6,554 nt of DNA, from assembly GCA_030430725.1 (NCBI GenBank), contig JAUIKP010000187.1:1-6554 (forward strand). Reading direction: 5' to 3'. Of this stretch, positions 1 to 5,699 are shown in pieces. A program made the position numbers and the translations under genes. Source of the stretch: Nitrospiria bacterium (GTDB lineage Bacteria > Nitrospirota > Nitrospiria > Nitrospirales > UBA8639). The first letter of the stretch is position 1. Each line of letters opens with the position of its first letter. The notes under the pieces are model-generated. The model saw only the letters and a program-made list of their open reading frames with translations. It was not told where the DNA came from and did not search any database.

Positions 1-146
1 CATGTGAATATTTTCGGTGTTTGTCTAAACGTTTTCGCTCTGCCATTTACTATCACGTCAATGAAGATTTAGTGCGTGTACATGCCGTGCTGGATTGCCG
101 GAAGGATCCATTGTGGATCAGAAACCGGTTAAGCAAAGGGAATTAA
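1..146 (+). CDS. ParE/RelE-family toxin, C-terminal fragment (cut by window edge)
   Basis: The frame is open from the window edge (first complete codon at base 3) to a TAA at 144-146, giving 47 residues. The sequence reads as the last two beta strands and tail of a ParE/RelE-superfamily toxin: a basic stretch KRFRSAIYYHV, then DLVRVHAVLDCRKDP, then a short basic tail RNRLSKGN. In this family the usual pattern is an Arg-Phe-Pro-Tyr-x-Ile-Tyr-Tyr strand, followed by a hydrophobic strand ending in a Leu-(His/Asp)-x-Arg-Arg/Lys-Asp-Pro turn. Here the usual Pro after Phe is Arg. ParE members poison DNA gyrase and RelE members cleave mRNA; the fragment cannot tell these apart. The partner antitoxin would normally lie just upstream and is not visible. 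The gene converges with uvrA. The family call is by eye from the C-terminal half only. Confidence 0.72.
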   Translation, partial: CEYFRCLSKRFRSAIYYHVNEDLVRVHAVLDCRKDPLWIRNRLSKGN

Positions 147-150
147 CCGG
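125..150. repeat. 8-bp perfect inverted repeat over the toxin stop codon
   Basis: The left arm CCGGTTAA (125-132) and right arm TTAACCGG (143-150) are perfect reverse complements around a 10-base loop. The right arm contains the toxin TAA. It could act as a weak transcript-end hairpin for the toxin gene, but no run of T follows on the plus strand (AATCGGAAGA). On the minus strand the arm is followed only by TTTC. The pairing is seen directly; a terminator role is a guess. Confidence 0.45.
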
Positions 151-163
151 AATCGGAAGAGTG

Positions 164-195
164 TTGTGAAGAGAATATTCATTTGTCCTTCACAA
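164..195. repeat. 8-bp inverted repeat in the toxin-uvrA convergent spacer
   Basis: TTGTGAAG (164-171) and CTTCACAA (188-195) are perfect reverse complements separated by 16 bases, and the loop contains the palindrome GAATATTC (173-180). No T-tract adjoins it, so it is not a canonical intrinsic terminator. Its place between two converging genes makes a transcript-end role possible. Confidence 0.4.
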
Positions 196-224
196 TCGAT
201 CATTTCATGAGGCAGAAGTATTTT

Positions 225-255
225 GGAAACGGTTAGGGTTTCCTCAATTGGAAAC
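225..255. repeat. GGAAAC / GTTTCC / GGAAAC alternating repeat
   Basis: GGAAAC occurs at 225-230 and 250-255, with its reverse complement GTTTCC midway at 238-243. The central copy can pair with either flank, giving two alternative 6-bp hairpins with loops of 7 and 6 bases. It lies about 55-85 bases past the uvrA stop codon. The arms are short, so chance is possible. Confidence 0.35.
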
Positions 256-309
256 TAGATAAATTTTCTGTGTGGAAGTGATGGCAAGCGATCATAGACA
301 AAAGGTCTT

Positions 310-3135
310 TTATCGTCCGAGAGCGAGAAGTGGTTTTAAATATTTCCCGGTGATCGAGTTTGGGTTGTTGGCAATCTCTTCCGGTGGGCCTTGGGCGACG
401 ATGTGGCCGCCGGATTCGCCGCCACCGGGGCCGAGGTCGATGACCCAATCCGCGCATTTGATGACGTCCAGGTGATGTTCGACGACCAGAACCGTATTCC
501 CTTCATCCACCAGTTGATGCAACACCGTTAACAGACGCGTGATATCTTCAAGATGCAGTCCCCTGGTGGGTTCATCCAGGATATAGAGCGCGCCCTTGTG
601 GTCAGAGTTGGCGGCAGATCGTTTGGGGGTATTGGCCAATTCCCGCGCGATTTTCAGTCGTTGGGTTTCGCCACCCGAAAGGGTCGTGGCTGGCTGTCCC
701 AGTGTCAGATAGCCCAGCCCGAGCTGTTGAAGCACTTGCAAGCCTTTAAGAACTTTGGGACAGGAAGTCGCGAAGAAGGCGATCGCTTGGTCGATGGTGA
801 GATTGAGCACGTCATGAATGGAATGTCCTTTGACGTGGACTTGTAAAATTCTATCCTGAAATCGTTTCCCTTCACAGTCCGCGCAGGGCACGTAGAGATC
901 CGCGAGAAAATACATTTCCAGTTTTTCATAACCATTACCCTGGCACCGAGGGCATCGGCCTTTCCCTGTGTTAAAAGAAAAGTGCGCGGGGGTGAGCCTG
1001 TGCGCCCGCGCTTCAGAGGACTGCGCGAATAAGGTCCGGATTTCATCATAGGCTTTAATGTAGGTAATGGGATTCGAGCGCGGGGTTTTGCCGATGGGTT
1101 CCTGGTCAATAAGGCAGACGGTTCGAAGATGTTCCTGCCCCGTCATGCCTGCCAGCGTGGGTTGGGGAGAAGTGTCCACCTTAAAAAAACGCGCCAGAGC
1201 CGTATAGATGGTGGCTTCGACTAACGTGCTTTTCCCTGATCCGGAAGGACCTGTGACACAGACCAGTGTGCCGAGGGGAATGTTGGCGGTAAGATTTTTG
1301 AGATTTTGTTCGTTCACTCCTGTGAACCGAAGCGCTTTTCCCTCTCCTGATCGACGTTTGGAAGGTAAGAGTATGGTTCGTTCCCCACGCAAATATTGGG
1401 CGGTGAGCGATTGGGGATGCTTGAGAAAGGTGTGATAGGGGGCCGCGCAGATGACCTCTCCGCCTTGATCGCCTGAATGTGGTCCCAGTTCAACGATGTA
1501 ATCGGCCTGTTGAATGATCTGCGGATCATGTTCCACCACAATGACGGTGTTTCCCCGTCCCGCCAGCTCCCGCAAAATTATCCCCATGGCCTCGGTGTCG
1601 CGTGCATGGAGGCCGATCGTCGGTTCATCCAGGACATACTGTGTGCCCATGAGCTGACTGCCCAGTTGTGTCGCCAGATGAATACGCTGAGCTTCGCCTC
1701 CGGATAATGTCCGCATTTCCCGGTTCAGTGTGAGATAGTCCAAACCCACGCGCAGGAGAAATGACAGTTTCGATTGCAAGGCCATCAACAGATCCTTCGC
1801 GATCGCTTCTTCAAAAGTGCTTAGCGGCAAGGTTTGAAGCCATCGTTGAAGGTTCGAAAGCGGCCATCCGCAGACTTCGTGAATGTGGCATTCATAGATT
1901 TTGACCATGAGTGATTCCGGCCGTAAGCGGGTTCCCTGGCAGGTGGTGCAGGGCGAAGGACTGCGATACCGGCTTAAGAAGACCCGGACATGCATCTTGT
2001 AGCGTTTGCCTTCTAGGTATGTGAAAAAATCATTGATGCCCTCAACCTTTCCTTCTCCTTTCCAAATCAGGTCTTGTTCGGCTTGGGTGAGCTGGTTGTA
2101 GGGTATGGTCGGGTCAAAATTTTTCTTTTTGAAGGCTTTGAGCATTTCTTTCTGCCACCACATATTGGATGGTTTTGTCCAGGGTTCGATCGTGCCGTCC
2201 TGTAAGGACTTGTCGGGGTCGGGAATGAGTAATCGTTCGTCGTAGCGCAGGATGTTGCCGAACCCTTTGCATTCGGGACAGGCTCCAAGTGGATGATTGA
2301 AAGAAAAGGATACGGGTCGTGGGGTGGGGAAAGTCCTGCCGCAGCCCGGGCATGAGAGGTGTGCACGGTAGGCTAAGGGTTGGTTATCCCCGATGAAGAC
2401 GTGTGCGCGGCCTTCACTTTCGCGAAATGCCGATTCCAAGGCTTCGACCAATCGCCTGCGCGATTCCGTATCCAGGGTCAGGCGATCAACGACGACTGAT
2501 AATTCCGATGGCAGCGGTGAGGGGAGGGGGGCGGTGTTAAGGTTGATCAGTTGATGGTTGATGACGACGCGAATGAAACCTTGTTTTAAGAGTGACGTGT
2601 GCATGAATTCCAGTGCGTCAGGATGGGGGGCGGGTTTTGGAAAACAGACGAGGGCGCGTTGATTGGGGAATCGATTCAGTAAATCTTGCGCGATCGTGGT
2701 GGGGTGGTAGGCGATGGCTTCCACCTTGCAGTCGGGACAGGTCAACCGTCCGATTTTGGAGAAAAGCAACCGGAGATAATCCGAAATTTCACTGGTGGTG
2801 CCGACGGTGGAACGCGAGGTCCGGATCGGATTTTTTTGTTCCAAGGCAATCGAGGGACGGATATTGGTGAGTCGGTCCACATCAGGGCGTTTGACGCGGT
2901 CCAGGAACATGCGCGTATAGGATGAGAGCGATTCCACGTAACGCCATTGGCCTTCCGCAAACAGGGTGTCGAAGGCCAACGAGGATTTCCCGGATCCTGA
3001 CACACCGGTGATGACGGTGACGGCGTTGTGCGGGATACGGAGGGAAATGTTTTTCAGGTTATTTTGCCGAGCGCCTTCAACGATCAGGTCGGCATGGGGG
3101 GAACTGGAAGGAAAAACCCGTTTCTTTGAGGACAT
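310..3135 (-). CDS. uvrA: UvrA, excinuclease ABC subunit A (divergent member)
   Basis: This 941-residue protein has the full UvrA architecture and normal length (the E. coli protein is 940). UvrA dimers find bulky DNA lesions and load UvrB in nucleotide excision repair. The first ATPase half has Walker A GVSGSGKSS (44-52, Lys50), signature LSGGEAQR (477-484), Walker B YVLDEP (500-505) and an EH switch (535-536). The second half has Walker A GPSGSGKST (629-637, Lys635), signature LSGGETQR (819-826), Walker B YILDEP (851-856) and EH (886-887). Zinc-type cysteine pairs lie at 262/265 with 286/289 and at 728/731 with 751/754; additional CxxC pairs lie at 133/136 and 396/399. The stretch between Walker A and the first zinc module is full length, so the UvrB-binding region is present, unlike short UvrA2 proteins. 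The segment near 98-113 reads LEQKNPIRTSRSTVGT rather than the usual IEQK...NPRSTVGT, suggesting a divergent lineage or a second copy. No clear ribosome site precedes the ATG. Confidence 0.95.
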   Translation of the reverse strand: MSSKKRVFPSSSPHADLIVEGARQNNLKNISLRIPHNAVTVITGVSGSGKSSLAFDTLFAEGQWRYVESLSSYTRMFLDRVKRPDVDRLTNIRPSIALEQKNPIRTSRSTVGTTSEISDYLRLLFSKIGRLTCPDCKVEAIAYHPTTIAQDLLNRFPNQRALVCFPKPAPHPDALEFMHTSLLKQGFIRVVINHQLINLNTAPLPSPLPSELSVVVDRLTLDTESRRRLVEALESAFRESEGRAHVFIGDNQPLAYRAHLSCPGCGRTFPTPRPVSFSFNHPLGACPECKGFGNILRYDERLLIPDPDKSLQDGTIEPWTKPSNMWWQKEMLKAFKKKNFDPTIPYNQLTQAEQDLIWKGEGKVEGINDFFTYLEGKRYKMHVRVFLSRYRSPSPCTTCQGTRLRPESLMVKIYECHIHEVCGWPLSNLQRWLQTLPLSTFEEAIAKDLLMALQSKLSFLLRVGLDYLTLNREMRTLSGGEAQRIHLATQLGSQLMGTQYVLDEPTIGLHARDTEAMGIILRELAGRGNTVIVVEHDPQIIQQADYIVELGPHSGDQGGEVICAAPYHTFLKHPQSLTAQYLRGERTILLPSKRRSGEGKALRFTGVNEQNLKNLTANIPLGTLVCVTGPSGSGKSTLVEATIYTALARFFKVDTSPQPTLAGMTGQEHLRTVCLIDQEPIGKTPRSNPITYIKAYDEIRTLFAQSSEARAHRLTPAHFSFNTGKGRCPRCQGNGYEKLEMYFLADLYVPCADCEGKRFQDRILQVHVKGHSIHDVLNLTIDQAIAFFATSCPKVLKGLQVLQQLGLGYLTLGQPATTLSGGETQRLKIARELANTPKRSAANSDHKGALYILDEPTRGLHLEDITRLLTVLHQLVDEGNTVLVVEHHLDVIKCADWVIDLGPGGGESGGHIVAQGPPEEIANNPNSITGKYLKPLLALGR

Positions 3136-3283
3136 ATTCAGGGATGCTAACCATTCGGATAGTGAAAACGACGAATAATGGTTGTACCGTGTTCACCCCC
3201 TTCTCGCCAAGTGGCTTGAAGAAAAGGAATCCACTCCCCAAATCTATTTTGTGAATTGATAAGGAGGAAGAAGCAACCTGCGC

Positions 3284-3673
3284 TTACAGCCGTCCCAATG
3301 TATCGCCCAACCAGACAGCGGCTAGACCCACGAAGACATGGATGATGATGTTGGCGGAGGCTTTGAGCATGGCCCCGTCTTTCAGGAGTGCCAGGGATTC
3401 GAACCCGAAGGTCGAGTAGGTCGTGAATCCCCCCAGAACGCCAATGAACAGAAAAATTCTGGTGTCCGTTCCTAGGATATTCCGGGACTCGGCCCACCCA
3501 TGGAGTAACCCGATCAGGAAACAGCCGAGTAAGTTCACGGCCAACGTGCCAATCGGGAAGGCAAGGGCCGGACTCAGGCGGTTAAAGAAGCCGGAGATCA
3601 CGAATCGGCCTACCGACCCTAAAAACCCGCCCAGACCTACCCAGAGAAGTTGAGGTAACCCGTACGGAATCAT
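3284..3673 (-). CDS. crcB: CrcB/Fluc fluoride ion channel
   Basis: This 129-residue, strongly hydrophobic inner-membrane protein has about four membrane helices (roughly 5-29, 38-58, 72-96 and 101-123). Fluc proteins form dual-topology dimers that let fluoride leave the cytoplasm. Family hallmarks are all visible: GGFLGSVGRF near the N-terminus (15-24, Arg23), the PIGTLAVNLLG helix with the conserved Asn47, and GGFTTYSTFGFE (81-92), which carries the Thr/Ser residues around the central sodium site and the pore-lining phenylalanine region. Length is typical. An in-frame TAA 18 bases upstream leaves this ATG as the natural start, although the preceding bases (CCGACACACACCACC) contain no Shine-Dalgarno sequence. 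I looked for a fluoride riboswitch in the 92 bases upstream and did not recognise one. It lies downstream of the ROK kinase and upstream of uvrA, same strand. Confidence 0.95.
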   Translation of the reverse strand: MIPYGLPQLLWVGLGGFLGSVGRFVISGFFNRLSPALAFPIGTLAVNLLGCFLIGLLHGWAESRNILGTDTRIFLFIGVLGGFTTYSTFGFESLALLKDGAMLKASANIIIHVFVGLAAVWLGDTLGRL

Positions 3674-3765
3674 GGTGGTGTGTGTCGGTTAGGCGATGTC
3701 CCTCAGGATAAAGGTAAGGCGCAACTTGGCGTGGAACGAGCTGAGTGGTGAGCCGTGTATGGGAT

Positions 3766-4599
3766 TCAATCCTTTTTCTTCCGGAGAGTTTTTGATGACT
3801 TTTTTCGAGGAGCCTGTTTTCGTGCGGTTCCTTTACCAGGGACCTGAGGCTTAGATGGAATGACCACATTGGGATCGGCCCAGAGCGCGATTCCTCCAAG
3901 GAGCCCTGCTGTATTTGAGACGATTGTGGCATGTGATGGCAATGGAATGGTGACCTTTTTGCCGTTGCCCCCGCCTATGTAGAGATGGTCGAAATTAATC
4001 ACTCGATCTAATACGTCAATCGCTTTGGCCAGACGGAGATTCCATCTCTTTTTCCCCACATTTTTCAGTGCGCTGGCACCCAATTGTACTTCATAGGTCT
4101 CTTGTTTTCGAAAGGGGTGGTGAGCAATTTCCATATTAGGCACAAGGTGTCCATTAATGAATAACGCCGTTCCAAATCCGGTCCCCAGGGTAATGACCAT
4201 TTCGACCCCTTGGCCTTTGATCGCGCCATAACCCTGCACATCTGCATCATTGGCTGCCCGAACCGGCTTTTGGAGTTGTTGTTCCAGTTCTCCAACGAGA
4301 TAGGTTCCAGGCCATGATGTATCCAGATTGGGCGCTGTTTTCACCCACCCCTGATGAATCACGCCCGGAAAGCCGACTGATACGCGATCAAATCGCCCGA
4401 GTGTTTGGGCAATTTCCACAATAAGCGGGACAATGGCCTGTGGTGTCGCGGGTTTCGGTGTGACCATTCGTACCCGTTCAGACAGAGGTTGCCCAGACTG
4501 ATCGAGCAGGAGGCCTTTGATTCCGGACCCGCCAATATCAATGGCGAGGGTGATGGTTGATGAGTGCGAAGCCGTTGACGTGTTCTGTTTAGGAGGCAT
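3766..4599 (-). CDS. ppgK: ROK-family kinase, polyphosphate-glucokinase-like
   Basis: This 277-residue sugar kinase has the ASKHA/ROK fold. Visible motifs are the phosphate-1 loop DIGGSGIKG (21-29), NDAD (117-120, whose first Asp is the expected catalytic base), GTGFGTALF (139-147), EIAHH (157-161), IGGG (208-211) and SNTAGLLGG (228-236). It lacks the cysteine-rich zinc motif of typical ROK glucokinases and repressors, and the pattern GTGxGTALFxxGxLVPNxEIAH resembles strictly polyphosphate-dependent glucokinases, which phosphorylate glucose using polyphosphate instead of ATP. Donor choice cannot be proved from sequence. There is no DNA-binding domain. The C-terminus is a lysine/arginine-rich tail (250-277, 12 basic residues of 28), presumably disordered; it might bind polyphosphate or nucleic acid. 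The start is supported by AAGGAG eight bases upstream. It lies 44 bases after the deaminase remnant, probably co-transcribed with it. Confidence 0.82.
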   Translation of the reverse strand: MPPKQNTSTASHSSTITLAIDIGGSGIKGLLLDQSGQPLSERVRMVTPKPATPQAIVPLIVEIAQTLGRFDRVSVGFPGVIHQGWVKTAPNLDTSWPGTYLVGELEQQLQKPVRAANDADVQGYGAIKGQGVEMVITLGTGFGTALFINGHLVPNMEIAHHPFRKQETYEVQLGASALKNVGKKRWNLRLAKAIDVLDRVINFDHLYIGGGNGKKVTIPLPSHATIVSNTAGLLGGIALWADPNVVIPSKPQVPGKGTARKQAPRKKSSKTLRKKKD

Positions 4600-4607
4600 C
4601 TACGTTT

Positions 4608-4613
4608 CTCCTT
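4608..4613 (-). promoter_or_regulatory. Shine-Dalgarno site of the ROK kinase gene
   Basis: On the minus strand AAGGAG lies eight bases before the ATG at 4599. It fixes this start and is the only strong ribosome-binding site among the four minus-strand genes; the deaminase, crcB and uvrA starts have no comparable sequence. Confidence 0.75.
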
Positions 4614-4643
4614 GAATTTGGGAAAGGGAAATCTGTCTTTCAT

Positions 4644-4763
4644 CTACACTTTTCGGCCGTTATACACCTCCCCGCCGTTTTGGACATATGGCTGGGGGAC
4701 AGAAGATGCGCTGGTTCGTCTAATATCACCTGGCTACGGCAATCCCCCTCTGCTCAAGTTCTC
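4644..4763 (-). pseudogene. Frame-displaced C-terminal remnant of the deaminase
   Basis: Downstream of the deaminase stop at 4764-4766, the missing end of the family can still be read in pieces. Starting at the TGG at 4770 in the shifted frame, the DNA encodes WMRELEQRGIAVAR. Then, after one extra base at 4728, it returns to the original frame with DIRRTSASSV, a Tyr, and finally NGGEVYNGRKV and a stop at 4644-4646. Deaminases of this type end in a helix like W-(I/M)-x-EL-x-RGI, then RD(I/V), and a Gly-Gly-x-(I/V)-Tyr-Asn-Gly tail, so both pieces match expectation. The whole span 4644-5240 is 597 bases, exactly 199 codons, consistent with one deletion and one insertion that cancel. Either the gene is decaying or the read/assembly has two errors. 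Confidence 0.72.
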
Positions 4764-5240
4764 TCATCCAATTTGCCGGTTGGGGCCTTCGTCAAAACCA
4801 ACCGCTTCGGCGTCGCTTCCTCTGGCGCCACAGAAGATGTGTCGAACGCCGGACCAGGAAATCGCTCCCGGGCACATACTGCATGGCTCGTAACTGGTTA
4901 CCAACTCGTGGTTGGGAAATCCGATAGCTCCTAAATTATGGGAGCCCATGATTTGCGGTGCCATTTGCATCGCGACGAATTTAATATGGGCCATTGAACT
5001 TTTCGACGAAAGAACAAGATTCACCCCTGACGCGACGAGTTCTTGAGTGTCCAGGCGGAAAACCCCTGCTCCCAATGGTCCTCCGGTTCCATATGGGATA
5101 GTGCGTTGCGCGAGTTTACTGACCAGGTCCATACGAGCATCTTGAGTCGGATAGGTCCCCGGTTGTTGTACAAGATAATCGGCGACCCAGGCGGGTAATT
5201 CAAGGCCATATGGTTGAAACTGCGTAGAAGAAATCCTCAT
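4764..5240 (-). CDS. Nucleoside/guanine deaminase-like protein, truncated and with altered active site
   Basis: This 158-residue ORF belongs to the zinc-dependent cytidine-deaminase-like fold, close to nucleoside/guanine deaminases that hydrolyse an exocyclic amino group. Support is TGGPLGAGVF (52-61), a strand ending VASGVNLVLSS (69-79), the second zinc motif EPCSMCPGAISWSG (118-131, Cys120 and Cys123), and AVGFDEGP (146-153). The first zinc motif is abnormal: where the family has His-Ala-Glu, this protein has His85-Ile86-Lys87, so the catalytic glutamate that shuttles protons is replaced by lysine. The ORF ends early, five residues after FDEGP, because of an apparent one-base deletion; relatives continue for about 40 more residues, and the rest is found out of frame down to 4644. 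Loss of activity is therefore likely. No Shine-Dalgarno site is visible before the ATG. It is the first gene of the minus-strand block. Confidence 0.75.
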   Translation of the reverse strand: MRISSTQFQPYGLELPAWVADYLVQQPGTYPTQDARMDLVSKLAQRTIPYGTGGPLGAGVFRLDTQELVASGVNLVLSSKSSMAHIKFVAMQMAPQIMGSHNLGAIGFPNHELVTSYEPCSMCPGAISWSGVRHIFCGARGSDAEAVGFDEGPNRQIG

Positions 5241-5314
5241 ATTAGGGGATCAGGGATTTGAGTGGCAGATGGGGTGAAGAAGGGTTGTCGGATTGTGGGG
5301 CCACCAAAAACAAC

Positions 5315-5349
5315 CCGAGGGGCTTGTCCCGTGAAAGGGAGCCCCTCGG
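5315..5349 (-). terminator. Rho-independent-terminator-like hairpin, leftward
   Basis: CCGAGGGGCT (5315-5324) and AGCCCCTCGG (5340-5349) form a perfect 10-bp GC-rich stem. It is extended by CCC (5328-5330) with GGG (5337-5339) after a 3-base bulge, with a GTGAAA loop on the plus strand. Read leftward, the stem is followed by GTTGTTTTTGG, a T-rich tail, which fits an intrinsic terminator on the minus strand. On the plus strand the stem is followed by ATTATGTGG, with no T-tract. It lies 75 bases before the deaminase start codon, so it would either end an unseen upstream minus-strand transcript or act as an attenuator in the leader of the deaminase block. Confidence 0.6.
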
Positions 5350-5350
5350 A

Positions 5351-5372
5351 TTATGTGGTATATACCACATAA
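5351..5372. promoter_or_regulatory. Perfect 22-base palindrome, possible operator
   Basis: The arms TTATGTGGTAT (5351-5361) and ATACCACATAA (5362-5372) are exact reverse complements with no spacer. A perfect spacerless palindrome is typical of a binding site for a dimeric repressor. The GTATATAC core recalls operators of HutC-type GntR regulators, but that resemblance is weak evidence. It abuts the terminator-like hairpin, 111 bases upstream of the deaminase start. The arms could also fold as RNA only with an unfavourably tight turn, so a DNA-level role seems likelier. No regulator gene is in the window. Confidence 0.45.
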
Positions 5373-5570
5373 AATGAACCTCATGTTCAATGTGGCCCAT
5401 CAGAAGGCTAATGACGCGTTTCCCGTTGAGGGTTTGGCCGAATCTTCCAGATATGAAGGTTGAGGATCCCTCTTGTGACTCATTCTCATCAAGCTCTGTG
5501 TAATTCCCGTTGGCAGATGCCCTTAGGCGTGCTTGTGTTTGAGTAGGGATATGATTCGGCGAAAACGAGA

Positions 5571-5614
5571 AGGCCCGTCAGGAGACTGAGGCGGGTTTCG
5601 CCGCCGATGGGCCT
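5571..5614. repeat. Bulged two-part hairpin
   Basis: AGGCCCGTC (5571-5579) pairs with GATGGGCCT (5606-5614) over 9 bp with one G-T pair. Inside, GGCGG (5590-5594) pairs with CCGCC (5601-5605) around a GTTTCG loop, leaving a 10-base bulge AGGAGACTGA on one side only. Read leftward the outer stem is followed by TCTCGTTTTCG, a broken T-rich tail, so a weak minus-strand terminator is possible. A competing 8-bp pairing, CGGCGAAA (5557-5564) with TTTCGCCG (5596-5603), would break the inner stem. I do not recognise a known RNA family here. Confidence 0.45.
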
Positions 5615-5652
5615 ACATGATCTGGTGGAGTAAGGTCGTCCATGTGAGACCC

Positions 5653-5699
5653 CCTTTCCGGTTTGAAAGGAGATGAACGCTCATTCTCTCCTTCCTTTC
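5653..5699 (+). repeat. Competing hairpins in the dehydrogenase upstream region
   Basis: GAAAGG (5665-5670) can pair with CCTTTC upstream (5653-5658, loop CGGTTT) or with a second CCTTTC downstream (5694-5699). The overlapping AGGAGATGA (5668-5676) can instead pair with TCA (5681-5683) and TCTCCT (5687-5692) around an ACGC loop. These folds exclude one another. They lie about 95-140 bases before the dehydrogenase start. Each arm is short and purine/pyrimidine biased, so chance pairing is a real alternative. Confidence 0.3.

Noticed and set aside
3180..3240. Promoter-like TTGGCG and TACAAC hexamers before uvrA on the minus strand
   Set aside because: Each matches the sigma-70 consensus at only four of six positions, with 18-base spacing; that is too weak to annotate.
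3147..3497. A 116-codon minus-strand frame overlapping crcB
   Set aside because: It is an out-of-frame shadow of crcB, which has full family motifs and membrane helices.
3674..3765. Possible fluoride riboswitch upstream of crcB
   Set aside because: The conserved core of the crcB RNA motif is not recognisable in these 92 bases on the minus strand, although CTGAGGGACATCGCC was briefly suggestive.
4359..4643. A 94-codon minus-strand frame starting just after the deaminase remnant
   Set aside because: It overlaps the ROK kinase in another frame. The kinase has clear motifs and a ribosome site; this frame has none.
5242..5400. A minus-strand ORF of 52 codons ending one base before the deaminase ATG, within a longer stretch open for about 110 codons
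   Set aside because: It reads straight through the terminator-like hairpin and the palindrome, has no ribosome-binding site, is proline/serine rich at its end, and resembles no family I know. The open frame is probably accidental, though the tight junction with the deaminase start is noted.
5374..5463. A plus-strand ORF of 29 codons starting just after the palindrome
   Set aside because: There is no ribosome-binding site upstream and no recognisable product; short open frames of this size are expected by chance.
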